Numbered from the stretch's first letter, positions 9,435 to 18,987 are shown. The stretch is DNA of 64,000 nt from an uncultured Lachnospiraceae bacterium (GCA_947626775.1 CANQTL010000001.1:62001-126000); one strand, 5' to 3'. Numbers and translations are program-made. Notes: generated from the letters alone by a model not told the origin.

Positions 9435-11519
9435 CTACTTCGTCAGCATCATCATGATATCGTTGCTTCTGGCGACGAATTTCGTCATCGCCTCAGGCTC
9501 CAGCGGCGCCTGCTGCAAGAGCGCCAGATCGTAGAGCTGCTCGCAGATCATCTTCACATTGTCGCCGTCCTGGTGCTCCAGCACGTACTGCACGAGCGGA
9601 TGATTCGCATTGAGGATGAGCGTCTCGCCCTCCTTGCCGAACATTCCCATATCCATGCCGTTCATGGAATACATTTTCATCATGTCCTGCATCCTGCGGG
9701 ATTCTTCGGCCAGCGTGATCATGGAGGCGATCTTCTTGTTTTTCAGCTTCTCCACCTTCACCTTGATGGCGTCCTTCTTCAGAACCTTCTTCATCAGCCT
9801 GGCGATGGCTTCCGCCTGTTCCTCCATCTCCTTCTCGGCCTTCTTGGAGGTCTTGGCCTTGAATACGTCTGTCAGATCGGCGTCGATCCTCTGGAACTTG
9901 ATACCCTCGTTCTTCGCTTCCAGCTGTGAGACAAACGGCTGATCAATGTTGTGCGTGAGCACTACCGCATCCATCTTGGCGGCCCTGAACATATTGATAT
10001 ACTGGCTCTGCTGCTTCTCGTCCGTCACGTAATAGATAATCTTCTCTTTCTTCTCCTCGGACTCCTCGCCGCCATCCTCACCGGAACTATCGGCCGCGCT
10101 CTCGCCGCCCTCGTCCACGACCTCGGCCTCCACTTTCTCGCCGTTCTCATCGGTGGCGCTTGTTTCCTCGCCGACTTCGTCGGGATCGATCTTGTTGACC
10201 TCCAGACACTCGGGCAGCGTCATGTACTCGCCGTCCAGGTTCTTGAAAAGAATATAATCCGTCATCTTCTCACAGAACTTGTCGTCCTTCAGGCAGCCGA
10301 ACTTGATGAAGGGGCTGATGTCGTCCCAGTATTTCTGGTACTCCTCCTTCTCGGTCTTGCACATACCCGAGAGCTTGTCCGCAACCTTCTTCGTGATATA
10401 TTCGCTGATCTTCTGCACGAAACCGTCGTTCTGCAGCGCGCTTCTGGAGACGTTGAGGGGAAGATCCGGACAGTCGATCACGCCTTTTAGCAGAAGCAGG
10501 AACTCCGGGATAACCTCCTTGATGTTGTCCGCGATGAACACCTGATTGTTGTACAGCTTGATCGTTCCCTCAATGGACTCGTATTCCATATTGATCTTCG
10601 GGAAATAGAGGATACCTTTCATATTGAAAGGATAGTCCATATTCAGATGAATCCAGAACAACGGCTCCTTGTAGTCCTGGAAGACCTTGCGGTAGAACTC
10701 CAGGTACTCTTCCCTCGTGCACTCGTTCGGATGCCTGGTCCAGAGGGGCTGCGTCTCGTTCAGAAGTTCAGGGCGCTTCTTAATTTTAAGCCGCTGCTCG
10801 TCCTCTTCCTTCTCCTTCTTGATCTCCTCTACGACCTCGTCCGTGTCCAGCTTCTCGCTCGCATTGATGGTCTGCGTATCCGTATTGTTTGCCTTGGACA
10901 GATAGATCTCCGTAGGCATGAAAGAACAGTATTTCTTAATGACCTCTTTCGCCTTGTATTCGTTGCAGAACTCCAGGCAGTCTTCATTGATAAACAGCGT
11001 GATCTCCGTGCCGACCTCGGTTCTCGTCCCCTCTTCCATGTCGAATTCCGTACCGCCGTCGCACTCCCAATGTACCGCCTGCGCGCCGCTCTGGTAGGAG
11101 AGGGTGTCGATGTGCACCTCGTCCGCCACCATGAACGCCGAGTAGAAGCCCAGGCCGAAATGTCCGATGATCTGATCCTCGTTGGCCTTGTCCTTGTACT
11201 TCTCGATGAAATCCGTCGCGCCGGAAAAAGCGATCTGGTTGATATACTCCTCCACCTCGTCCGCCGTCATACCGATTCCGTTATCGATGAATTTCAGGGT
11301 TTTCTCCTCAGGATTCACAATCACCTGGATCTTCGCCTTGTAGTCGTTCGGAAGCGTGTACTCGCCCATCATATCCAGCTTCTTCAGCTTGGTGATCGCG
11401 TCGCATCCGTTTGAAATCAGCTCGCGGAAGAAGATGTCATGATCGGAATACAGCCATTTCTTGATAATCGGAAAAATATTATCGCTGTTGATCGATAAAT
11501 TCCCATGTTTTGCCGCCAT
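9435..11519 (-). CDS. htpG: Hsp90 chaperone HtpG
   Basis: 694 residues. The N-terminal GHKL ATPase has RELISNGCDAITKL (catalytic Glu), DNGIGM and GHFGLGFYSAFMVADEV. The usual LISNASDA is LISNGCDA here. Middle and C-terminal dimerisation domains follow in full. Between about residues 445 and 490 there is a highly acidic, low-complexity insertion (rich in E, D, G and S) that is unusual for a bacterial HtpG and recalls the charged linkers of eukaryotic Hsp90. It is expressed from its own promoter with a CIRCE operator, so HrcA should repress it. It acts as a cytoplasmic ATP-dependent chaperone. Confidence 0.97.
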   Translation of the reverse strand: MAAKHGNLSINSDNIFPIIKKWLYSDHDIFFRELISNGCDAITKLKKLDMMGEYTLPNDYKAKIQVIVNPEEKTLKFIDNGIGMTADEVEEYINQIAFSGATDFIEKYKDKANEDQIIGHFGLGFYSAFMVADEVHIDTLSYQSGAQAVHWECDGGTEFDMEEGTRTEVGTEITLFINEDCLEFCNEYKAKEVIKKYCSFMPTEIYLSKANNTDTQTINASEKLDTDEVVEEIKKEKEEDEQRLKIKKRPELLNETQPLWTRHPNECTREEYLEFYRKVFQDYKEPLFWIHLNMDYPFNMKGILYFPKINMEYESIEGTIKLYNNQVFIADNIKEVIPEFLLLLKGVIDCPDLPLNVSRSALQNDGFVQKISEYITKKVADKLSGMCKTEKEEYQKYWDDISPFIKFGCLKDDKFCEKMTDYILFKNLDGEYMTLPECLEVNKIDPDEVGEETSATDENGEKVEAEVVDEGGESAADSSGEDGGEESEEKKEKIIYYVTDEKQQSQYINMFRAAKMDAVVLTHNIDQPFVSQLEAKNEGIKFQRIDADLTDVFKAKTSKKAEKEMEEQAEAIARLMKKVLKKDAIKVKVEKLKNKKIASMITLAEESRRMQDMMKMYSMNGMDMGMFGKEGETLILNANHPLVQYVLEHQDGDNVKMICEQLYDLALLQQAPLEPEAMTKFVARSNDIMMMLTK

Positions 11520-11592
11520 TTTCTCACGTCCTTTTCTCTGTTATACTCGTTGTCAGCCGCAGAAAATTTCCTGCCGCCCGCCGCTAATAGAT

Positions 11593-11621
11593 AGTTTAAG
11601 CCCGCATTTTTCAGAAGTCAA
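11593..11621 (-). promoter_or_regulatory. htpG promoter
   Basis: Minus strand TTGACT (11621-11616), 17-base spacer, TAAACT (11598-11593). The CIRCE element begins 7 bases upstream of the -35. The htpG ATG is at 11519. Confidence 0.65.
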
Positions 11622-11628
11622 GACAAAA

Positions 11629-11655
11629 TTAGCACTCATTTATGATGAGTGCTAA
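11629..11655. promoter_or_regulatory. CIRCE element (HrcA operator)
   Basis: Perfect TTAGCACTC-N9-GAGTGCTAA inverted repeat, immediately upstream of the htpG promoter. CIRCE normally controls groESL and dnaK operons; in Bacillus subtilis htpG is not under it. Here the element shows directly that htpG belongs to the HrcA regulon. Confidence 0.95.
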
Positions 11656-11719
11656 TAATTTCCGTTTTTTGCCGGATTTATGCGGATCTTCACAATTCTA
11701 AACTTTTTCTAAACTGTAC

Positions 11720-12790
11720 TCAGGCTTCCGGAAAGTACTCCGCATACACGTCGAAAAAATCCATCGTCCTCACGTTCCCGTCGTGAATGAAAGCAACGCT
11801 GTCCCACAGTTCTTCGTTCAGGTCTCTCGTCAGCGTCTCCACATAGGCGTCATACTCCTGGCCGAAGGCTTCCGCCCGCCTCTGGTCCACAATCTTAACC
11901 TTGTTGGCATCCGTCTCCTCCCTGTCAAAGGTGTTGAGACATTTGATGATATGATAGCCGAACTCCGTCTCCACCACGTCGCTGATCTCATCTTTGCCAA
12001 GGTTAAAGGCCGCCGTCTCAAAAGCCTCGTCCATCTCGCCCTTGCCGAAGGAATAGGTGCTCCTGTCATCCTCGCTGTAGCGCCTGATCAGCTCGTCGAA
12101 ATCCTCCCCTTCCCTGGCGAGCGCAAGCACCTCGCAGGCCTCCCGGTACGCCTCCTGCTTCGCGTGTTCCGTGTACTCGATTTTCCTGCCAGTCCCATCC
12201 AGCGCGTAAGTCTTGAACAGAATGTGCTGCACAGTGATCGTCCGCGCCTCGTCGTCGCTGATCTCGGGATTGATGTCCTTGATCGTATACCGGTACACCT
12301 TCTCCGCCAGCGCAAATTCCGCGTAAAGATCCCGGATCGTCTCCTCCGTCACGCCCATGAGCGCTCTCTCCGTATCGTTGAGCGAGTCGTAATATGCGCG
12401 GGCGGCATTCTCCGTCTGCGCTTTTTCCTCCTCGTCCAGAGCCACCCCGTACTGTCCGGCCATCAGGTTCATCGTTTTGATGCGCGCAATCTGCGCCAGA
12501 GCGATATCCTTCACATTCTGCTCCAGCGTCACACCGTCCACGCTGGTATTCCAGATTTCCGCGCCGTACACGCTCTCGTACCGGTTCTGTATATTGGTCA
12601 GGTACACCATAACCTCCGGCAGGGTACATCCGCTCGTCCCGATCCGAAAGACTTCATCCCTGCCGAATCCGGTAGTCAGAACCACCTTCGTTCCGCTGTC
12701 AATATTCTCTGCGCAGCCGCACAGCATACACAGTATAAGTATGGCGGACGCAATCGCGCCCGCCCGCTTTTTGAATCTCTTACCCTGCAT
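11720..12790 (-). CDS. Parvulin-type peptidyl-prolyl isomerase lipoprotein (PrsA-like)
   Basis: 356 residues. A basic N-terminus, hydrophobic segment and LCGC lipobox give a lipoprotein anchored outside the membrane. The central part (about 185-295) is a parvulin PPIase: VQHILFKTY, SFGKGEMDEAFETAAFNL and TEFGYHIIKCL are its signature blocks. The flanking SurA/PrsA-like helical regions are present. It should assist folding of exported proteins. The ATG at 12790 has AGGAGA just upstream; an ATG at 12814 would start 3 bases after the ilvE stop. It follows ilvE closely, in the same direction. Confidence 0.85.
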   Translation of the reverse strand: MQGKRFKKRAGAIASAILILCMLCGCAENIDSGTKVVLTTGFGRDEVFRIGTSGCTLPEVMVYLTNIQNRYESVYGAEIWNTSVDGVTLEQNVKDIALAQIARIKTMNLMAGQYGVALDEEEKAQTENAARAYYDSLNDTERALMGVTEETIRDLYAEFALAEKVYRYTIKDINPEISDDEARTITVQHILFKTYALDGTGRKIEYTEHAKQEAYREACEVLALAREGEDFDELIRRYSEDDRSTYSFGKGEMDEAFETAAFNLGKDEISDVVETEFGYHIIKCLNTFDREETDANKVKIVDQRRAEAFGQEYDAYVETLTRDLNEELWDSVAFIHDGNVRTMDFFDVYAEYFPEA

Positions 12791-12817
12791 AGGTCTCCTG
12801 TTCTTTCCGAGCATTCC

Positions 12818-13843
12818 CTATTTGATCACCTGGATCCAGCCTTCCGGCGCTTCAATGCGTCCCATCTGAATACCGGTCAGCGTATCGTACAGCTTCTTTG
12901 TGATCGGCCCCATCTCGTTCATGCCGCTGGAGAAGGTGATCTCCCTGCCGTGATCCACGATCCTGCCTACCGGCGAGATCACTGCCGCCGTGCCGCACAG
13001 ACCGCACTCTGCAAACTCTTTGACTTCCTCGAAAGGAACGACGCGCTCCTCCACCTCCAGGCCGAGATAGTCCTTCGCCACCACCATCAGGGAACGTCTC
13101 GTGATGGACGGGAGAATGCTGTCGGACTTAGGCGTGACGATTTTATTGTCTTTCGTCACGAACAGGAAGTTGGCGCCGCCCGTCTCCTCCACGTTGGTTC
13201 TGGTCGCAGCGTCCAGATACATATTCTCGTCATATCCTTCCTCGTGCGCCGTCACGATGGCGTGCAGGCTCATGGCGTAATTCAGGCCGGCCTTGATGTG
13301 ACCCGTGCCGTGCGGCGCGGCCCGGTCAAAATCGCTCACCTTGATCGTCAGCGGCTTCACGCCGCCCTTGAAATAGGGTCCCACCGGCGTCGTAAACACG
13401 CGGAATTGATATTCATCCGCCGGCTTGACGCCGATCACCGAGGAACTTCCAAACATATACGGACGGATATAGAGCGTCGCGCCGGACCCGTAGGGCGGCA
13501 CATAGGCCTCGTTGGCCGCGACGGTATCGATCACCGCCTTCACGAAGCGCTCCTTGGGGAATACGGGCATCTCCAGACGCCTGCAGCTGTCCTCCATGCG
13601 CTGTGCGTTCAGATCCGGACGGAAAGTCACGATGTGACCGTCCTGCGTCGTGTATGCCTTCATGCCCTCAAAACAGGTCTGTGCGTACTGAAGCACGCCG
13701 GCGCACTCGTTGATCTGAACGGTCGCGTCGGAGACGAGCGCGCCCTCGTCCCAGGCTCCGTTCTTATAGTTTGCCACAAATCTCTTGTCGGTATCATGGT
13801 ATCCGAATCCGAGGTTTGCCCAGTCGATGTTTTTCTTCTCCAT
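12818..13843 (-). CDS. ilvE: Branched-chain amino acid aminotransferase
   Basis: 341 residues, full length for the class IV (fold type IV) BCAT family. The PLP lysine lies in GHIKAGLNYA. FEGMKAY, LYIRPYMFGS, TNVEETGGANFLFV and LPSITRRSLMVVA are family hallmarks. It catalyses the last step of valine, leucine and isoleucine synthesis, or the first of their breakdown, using glutamate and 2-oxoglutarate. The start at 13843 has AAGGAGC upstream. It lies between the hybrid kinase gene and the PPIase lipoprotein gene without other branched-chain genes nearby. Confidence 0.95.
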   Translation of the reverse strand: MEKKNIDWANLGFGYHDTDKRFVANYKNGAWDEGALVSDATVQINECAGVLQYAQTCFEGMKAYTTQDGHIVTFRPDLNAQRMEDSCRRLEMPVFPKERFVKAVIDTVAANEAYVPPYGSGATLYIRPYMFGSSSVIGVKPADEYQFRVFTTPVGPYFKGGVKPLTIKVSDFDRAAPHGTGHIKAGLNYAMSLHAIVTAHEEGYDENMYLDAATRTNVEETGGANFLFVTKDNKIVTPKSDSILPSITRRSLMVVAKDYLGLEVEERVVPFEEVKEFAECGLCGTAAVISPVGRIVDHGREITFSSGMNEMGPITKKLYDTLTGIQMGRIEAPEGWIQVIK

Positions 13844-13924
13844 CTCTATGCTCCTTCTTCCTTAAAGTATCGTATTTCTTTCTCTATCTTATACCTTTGC
13901 CCCTAAAAGTCAAGGCGCACTTTA

Positions 13925-15844
13925 TCACAACACCGCGTTGACAACCTCCAGCGCCACGTCGTAGGCATAATCCTTGACCGCCTTCTCGCACAGGCGCAGC
14001 ATCTTCCTGTCTGACTCCGGACGGTCGTAGCGCTTCAGCTCCTTCAGCTTCTCGTTGACGCTGTCTCCATCGAAATCGTCCAGTCTGCCCGCCAGCTCTC
14101 TGAGCGCTTTCTTCCACTCGTCGTCCGTGATCCTGACCTTCTCCTCTTCCTTAGGCTCCGCGCTGTTCTTCGCAGCCTTGCTCTCGCTGTCCAGATATGT
14201 CTTCAAATCCTTGCGCATACTCTTCATGAGATTAAACAGGATCGGCGAACGCACCTCCACATCCTCCAGCTGTCCAGCCTTGCTCATCTTCTCCAGCTCG
14301 AAAGCCTCGTCCGCCAGATCGTCCGCGCCCACGTTTCTCGCATTGCCCTTCAGAGAGTGCACGATAATCGCATAGCCGGGCATATCCCGCTTCTTCAGGA
14401 AACCGCGCAGCGCGTCCTCCTTCTCCTTCAGGATCAGATGGAAATCCTGCAGCACCCTGCCGTAGAGCGCCATATCGTTTCCCATATACTTCAGGCCGTT
14501 GCGGATGTTGAAGCCGATGCCGCTCAGCTTGCTCTCCAGCAGGCTGATCTCATTTTCATTCTCGGCGTCCGCGCCGTCCCCGTTCTCCTCCTTTGTCAGG
14601 TAGACTACATTCGACGGCAGATATTGGATCAACATGGTCTCAAATTTTTCCGCGTCTATGGGCTTCGTCAGATAATCCTGGAAGCCTGCCTCCAGATAGA
14701 ACTCCCGCGCGCCGGCCACCGCGTTGGCCGTCAGTGCGATCACCGGAGTGTCCACAGACGGATTACCCTCCAGACTCCTGATCGCGTGCAGTGTCTCCAC
14801 GCCGTCCATCACGGGCATCATGTGATCCAGACAGATGACATGATAGGTCTTGCGCTTCAAAAGTTCCAGGCATTCCTCGCCGCTGCCCGCCACATCCACC
14901 TGAAGTCTCGTCTCCTTGAGCAGCCCCTGCGCCACCGCCAGATTCATGGCGTTGTCATCCACTATAAGCACGCGGCCCATGGGCGCGATGAACTTCTGCT
15001 TGTAATTCTTGACGCTGTGCAGGCTCTCGTTGTACTTTTCCTCAAAATCGCCTAACGGCGCGTCCTCCACAACCTTCTGCACGATCCGGAAAGAAAAGGA
15101 GGAACCCTTGCCGAACGTGCTCTGCACCTCCAGCCTGCCGCCCATCATCTCCACCAGCCTGTTGGTGATCGCAAGCCCCAGCCCCGTGCTGTCCTTCTTG
15201 CCTCTCGTAACCGTGTCCATGCGCTGAAAAGCGCTGAACAGCTTCGCGATATCCTTCTCCCGGATGCCGATGCCGGTGTCTTTCACCGCGAAGTCGACCT
15301 CGATCTCATCCCCCTCCAGCCTGTTCCATCCCAGGTGCAGCGTCACCTTGCCGCGATCCGTGTACTTTACGGCGTTGGACAGCAGATTGTTCAGGATCTG
15401 CCGCAGATGGATCTCGTCGCCCGACAGTTTATAGGGAACATCTTTTGCGATATCCAGTTCCAGATCCAGCTTCTTCTTGCGAAGCGGGATGGAAATCCCG
15501 TTGACAAGATCATTTAACAGAGAGCTGACGTCGTAGATACCGTCCGACAGCTTCATCTGCCCCGCCTCGATCTTGGTAAAATCCAGGATATCGCTGACCA
15601 GCGTGAGCAGGACGCTGCCCGCCTGTCTGATGTCCAGTGCATACTCCTTGATCGCCTCCTCCTGACTCTCGCGCAGAATCAGCTCATTCAGCCCCAGGAT
15701 CGTGTTGATAGGCGTTCGCAGCTCATGAGACATGTTCGCCAGAAAAAGATCCCTAGTGTGTTCCGCCTGTTTCATAGCGGCGATCATTTCTTCGGAGGTC
15801 TGCCCTTTCCGGTCTGCCGATTCCTGTTTTTTCTCCTGACTCAT
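13925..15844 (-). CDS. Soluble hybrid histidine kinase (HisKA-HATPase-REC-Hpt)
   Basis: 639 residues. Only about 35 residues precede the HisKA box, NMSHELRTPINTILG (His40). The ATPase domain has NNLLSNAVKYTD, DTGIGI and STGLGLAI. A receiver domain (about 290-410) carries the phospho-acceptor in VICLDHMMPVMDG (Asp340). An Hpt domain has IIVHSLKGNARNVGA (His496). The whole phosphorelay is thus present in one chain, but there is no membrane segment, PAS or other sensor domain, and no output regulator next door. It probably senses through a partner protein. The start has AAGGGG 9 bases upstream. Confidence 0.9.
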   Translation of the reverse strand: MSQEKKQESADRKGQTSEEMIAAMKQAEHTRDLFLANMSHELRTPINTILGLNELILRESQEEAIKEYALDIRQAGSVLLTLVSDILDFTKIEAGQMKLSDGIYDVSSLLNDLVNGISIPLRKKKLDLELDIAKDVPYKLSGDEIHLRQILNNLLSNAVKYTDRGKVTLHLGWNRLEGDEIEVDFAVKDTGIGIREKDIAKLFSAFQRMDTVTRGKKDSTGLGLAITNRLVEMMGGRLEVQSTFGKGSSFSFRIVQKVVEDAPLGDFEEKYNESLHSVKNYKQKFIAPMGRVLIVDDNAMNLAVAQGLLKETRLQVDVAGSGEECLELLKRKTYHVICLDHMMPVMDGVETLHAIRSLEGNPSVDTPVIALTANAVAGAREFYLEAGFQDYLTKPIDAEKFETMLIQYLPSNVVYLTKEENGDGADAENENEISLLESKLSGIGFNIRNGLKYMGNDMALYGRVLQDFHLILKEKEDALRGFLKKRDMPGYAIIVHSLKGNARNVGADDLADEAFELEKMSKAGQLEDVEVRSPILFNLMKSMRKDLKTYLDSESKAAKNSAEPKEEEKVRITDDEWKKALRELAGRLDDFDGDSVNEKLKELKRYDRPESDRKMLRLCEKAVKDYAYDVALEVVNAVL

Positions 15845-15920
15845 TCTTTTTCCCCTTCAAGACACTCGTCGCCGAGGCCTTCCCTTCTTTCCGTTATCAC
15901 CCTGCCAGCCGCTCCCCGTC

Positions 15921-16424
15921 TCACAGCCGGCCTTGTTTCTTCCTCTCATACCGCACGAATTCATAGGCGATATCAAAATATGTCTGCTCGTCGCTGGACG
16001 CCGTGATCTCCCACTCCCCGCTCTCGTCCAGATTCGGGAAATAGGCGTCCGCCTCGTAGGCGTGATCGATCTTCGTCACATGCGCCACGTCGCAGTAGGG
16101 CAGCATCATGCGGTAGACGCTCTCCCCGCCGATAATATAGACGTCCTTGCTCGGATAGTCTTTCAGCCTCTCTAGCAGCTCCTCCTTGCTGTGCACGACG
16201 ATCGCATCCTTGACGCGGTAGGACGGATCGGTTGACATAATAATATTCGTCCGATTCTTGAGCGGCTGTCCCTGCGGAAAAGTCTCCAGCGTCTTCCTGC
16301 CGAGCACAACCACCTTTCCCGTCGTCTCCTGCCTGAAAAGCTTGTGATCCGCCGGAATGCTGACGAGCAGACTGTTCTTACAGCCGATTGCCCAGTTATT
16401 GTCTACCGCAACGATAAGATTCAT
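15921..16424 (-). CDS. folA: Dihydrofolate reductase
   Basis: 167 residues, normal for DHFR. MNLIVAVDNNWAIGCKN, IPADHKLFRQETTGKVVVLGRKT and VYIIGGESVYRMMLPYCD are the folate- and NADPH-binding blocks. In the substrate pocket the acidic residue is Asp in IPADHKLF. It reduces dihydrofolate made by thymidylate synthase, and it sits directly after thyA with a 61-base gap, an arrangement that matches the reaction order. Confidence 0.95.
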   Translation of the reverse strand: MNLIVAVDNNWAIGCKNSLLVSIPADHKLFRQETTGKVVVLGRKTLETFPQGQPLKNRTNIIMSTDPSYRVKDAIVVHSKEELLERLKDYPSKDVYIIGGESVYRMMLPYCDVAHVTKIDHAYEADAYFPNLDESGEWEITASSDEQTYFDIAYEFVRYERKKQGRL

Positions 16425-16485
16425 GTCTGATGCTCCTGTGTATGTAATATGCCGCTTCGCGCCGCTTGTTTTTCGTTTGCGCCTG

Positions 16486-17334
16486 TCAGACCGCGATCGG
16501 AATATTTTCGATCTGCGGGCCGGTCACGTAGTTTTCCACCTTCACGTCGTCCCTGGTGAACTCATAGAAATCCTTCACATCGGGATTCAGCCAGAATGTC
16601 GGCGCATCGTAGGAAGGCCGCTCAATCAGCTCCCTGATGATCGGGATATGCCTGTCATAGATGTGCGCGTCGGCAATCACGTGCACCAGCTCTCCCGCTT
16701 CCATACCGCACACCTGCGCCAGCATGTGCACCAGCACCGCGTACTGCACCACGTTCCAGTTATTGGCAGCGAGCACATCCTGCGAGCGCTGATTCAGCAC
16801 CGCATTCAGCGTCAGCCGGTCATGCCCTTTTTTCTGCGTCACATTGAAGGTCATGCTGTAGGCGCAGGGATACAGATTCATCTCGTGCAGATCCTGATGG
16901 ACATACATATTCGTCATGATGCGCCTGCTGAAAGGATTGTTCTTCAGGTCGTAGATGACGCGGTCCACCTGATCCATCATACCTTCCCTGTACTGATGCT
17001 TCACCCGCATCTGATAGCCGTAGGCCTTGCCGATGGAACCGTCCTCATCCGCCCACTCGTCCCAGATATGGCTGTGCAGATCGTGAATGTTGTTGGACTT
17101 CTGCTGCCAGATCCAGAGCATCTCGTCAGTGGCGCTCTTCAAGGCTGTCCGCCTGAGCGTCAGGATCGGAAATTCCCGCGACAGATCATAGCGGTTGACC
17201 ACGCCGAATTTCTTCACCGTGTAGGCGGGCGCACCGTCCGGCCAGCGGGGTCTGACTTTCTCCCCCTCCGTGCTGGTACCGTTCTCCAATATGTCCCGGC
17301 ACATCTCTATGAAAACCTGATCCGCTAAACTCAT
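16486..17334 (-). CDS. thyA: Thymidylate synthase (Bacillus ThyA / phage phi3T-like type)
   Basis: 282 residues. It converts dUMP to dTMP with methylene-tetrahydrofolate. The active-site cysteine is in LYPCAYSMTFNV, where Escherichia coli has PPCH; QRSQDVLAANNWN and DAHIYDRHI follow. LWIWQQKSNNIHDL and PEVKDFYEF-like segments are closer to Bacillus subtilis ThyA (phi3T type) than to the usual ThyA/ThyB form. The ATG at 17334 has AGAGGA 7 bases upstream; a longer in-frame extension has no ribosome site. It is followed by folA and preceded by the beta-CASP nuclease gene (31-base gap). Confidence 0.95.
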   Translation of the reverse strand: MSLADQVFIEMCRDILENGTSTEGEKVRPRWPDGAPAYTVKKFGVVNRYDLSREFPILTLRRTALKSATDEMLWIWQQKSNNIHDLHSHIWDEWADEDGSIGKAYGYQMRVKHQYREGMMDQVDRVIYDLKNNPFSRRIMTNMYVHQDLHEMNLYPCAYSMTFNVTQKKGHDRLTLNAVLNQRSQDVLAANNWNVVQYAVLVHMLAQVCGMEAGELVHVIADAHIYDRHIPIIRELIERPSYDAPTFWLNPDVKDFYEFTRDDVKVENYVTGPQIENIPIAV

Positions 17335-17365
17335 TGTTCTATCCTCTATACCGCCTGTGGAGCCG

Positions 17366-18967
17366 TTAATTCCGGTCCCACTTGTCGCACAGCGCATTGA
17401 TCTGATCCGCAAACTTCGCCAGATCCTTGTTCGCGCCGTCCTCGTTCTTGTGAATGACGGCGATAAGCCTCTGTCCGCTGGCGAGCAGTCTCGCGAATAC
17501 GTCCGATATGCCTCTCGCTTTCTTCTTCACCGCAACCGGCTCCGCCTCGCAGAGGAAACGTCCCTCCACGAGATCGAACCGCGTACCGCTGTAAGGCGCG
17601 TATGCGTCTATCCCGTGTTCGATTTTGAGGCATTCCGTGAAGAGCCTGCACACGCTGTCCTCGCCGTGCACCACGAACACCTTCTGCGGTTTCCTGTGGA
17701 ATCCTTCTATCCATTCCAGCAGACCGTTCTTGTCCGCATGACCGCTCATGCCGACCAGCTTTGCGATCTGCGCGCGGATCTCAATCGGCTCCCCGAAGAG
17801 CCTGACCTCTTTTGCGCCCTCCACGATGGCCCTGCCGAGCGTTCCCACCGCCTGATAGCCGACGAAGAGAATCGTGCACTCCGGCCTCCAGAGATTGTGT
17901 TTCAGATGATGTCTGATGCGCCCCGCCTCGCACATGCCCGAAGCCGAGATGATCACCTTGGGCTCGTTGTCAAAGTTGATCTCCTTCGACTCGTCGCTGG
18001 TGATCGCCAGCCTGAGCCCCGGAAAGGCAATCGGATTGATTCCCTGTCTGACGAGATCCATCGCCGCCTCGTCAAAACATTCGTACTCGTTCTTCTGGAA
18101 AATACCCGTGGCCTCCACCGCCAGCGGACTGTCCACATAGACCGTAAAGTTCTCGTGTCCCCTGACCAGTCTGTCCGCCTTGATCTGCCGCAGGAAATAC
18201 AGCATTTCCTGCGTTCTGCCGACCGCAAAGGAGGGGATCACGACATTGCCGCCCCTGTCGAACGTCGTCTGCAGGATCTTCGTCAATTCTCCGATATAAT
18301 CCGGCCTCTCGGCGCTGTGCAGTCTGTCCCCGTAGGTGGATTCCATGACCACATAGTCGGCCTCCGCCGTCGGCCTTGGATTCTTGATCAGCGGCTGGTC
18401 CACATTACCGATATCCCCGGAAAACACGATCTTTTTCGTGACGCCGTGCTCCGTCGCCCACACCTCGATACTGGAAGAGCCGAGCAGATGCCCGATATCC
18501 GTAAACCGGATTCTCACGCCCTCGCAGACGTCGATCTCCTTCTCGTAATCGCAGGGAACCAGCCGCCTGATCGTTCCGTCCGCGTCCTCCATCGTATAGA
18601 TCGGCTCCGTGACGGCTGTGCCCGCGCTTCTCTTCGCCTTGCGGTTCTTCCACTCCGCCTCCTGCATCTGGATATGCGCGCAGTCTCTGAGCATGATGCT
18701 GCACAGATCACAGGTCGCCGCCGTCGCATAGATACTGCCGCGGAACCCCCGCGCATACAGAAGCGGCAGAAGCCCGGAATGATCTATGTGGGCATGGGTG
18801 AGGAAAACGTAATCGATCAGCGCCGCGTCCACGGGAAGCTCGCTGTTCTCAAAGACATTGATCCCCTGCTCCATACCGTAGTCGACCAGTATATTCCTGT
18901 CTCCGACCCGAAGATAATGGCAGCTGCCCGTCACCTCGTGGTCGGCCCCGATAAACATAAGTTCCAT
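17366..18967 (-). CDS. Beta-CASP metallo-beta-lactamase-fold RNase
   Basis: 533 residues. The metallo-beta-lactamase motif HAHIDHSG is at 58-65. FTDIGHLLGSSSIEV and FSGDIGN supply further metal ligands. The beta-CASP insert follows (ESTYGDR, IPSFAVGRTQE, DSPLAVEAT, ISASGMCEAGRIRHHL, GMSGHADK). This is the CPSF/YsgB-like family that cuts RNA. It is longer than the usual 450-470 residues, with about 80 extra C-terminal residues. MELMFIGADHEVTGSCHYL is the usual family start, with GGAGG 7 bases upstream. It leads the thyA-folA transcription unit. Confidence 0.9.
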   Translation of the reverse strand: MELMFIGADHEVTGSCHYLRVGDRNILVDYGMEQGINVFENSELPVDAALIDYVFLTHAHIDHSGLLPLLYARGFRGSIYATAATCDLCSIMLRDCAHIQMQEAEWKNRKAKRSAGTAVTEPIYTMEDADGTIRRLVPCDYEKEIDVCEGVRIRFTDIGHLLGSSSIEVWATEHGVTKKIVFSGDIGNVDQPLIKNPRPTAEADYVVMESTYGDRLHSAERPDYIGELTKILQTTFDRGGNVVIPSFAVGRTQEMLYFLRQIKADRLVRGHENFTVYVDSPLAVEATGIFQKNEYECFDEAAMDLVRQGINPIAFPGLRLAITSDESKEINFDNEPKVIISASGMCEAGRIRHHLKHNLWRPECTILFVGYQAVGTLGRAIVEGAKEVRLFGEPIEIRAQIAKLVGMSGHADKNGLLEWIEGFHRKPQKVFVVHGEDSVCRLFTECLKIEHGIDAYAPYSGTRFDLVEGRFLCEAEPVAVKKKARGISDVFARLLASGQRLIAVIHKNEDGANKDLAKFADQINALCDKWDRN

Positions 18968-18987
18968 AAAGAATCCTCCACTCGTTT

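Noticed and set aside
11783..13906. 707-codon plus-strand open frame
   Set aside because: It is antisense to the PPIase and ilvE genes, which have clear family motifs.
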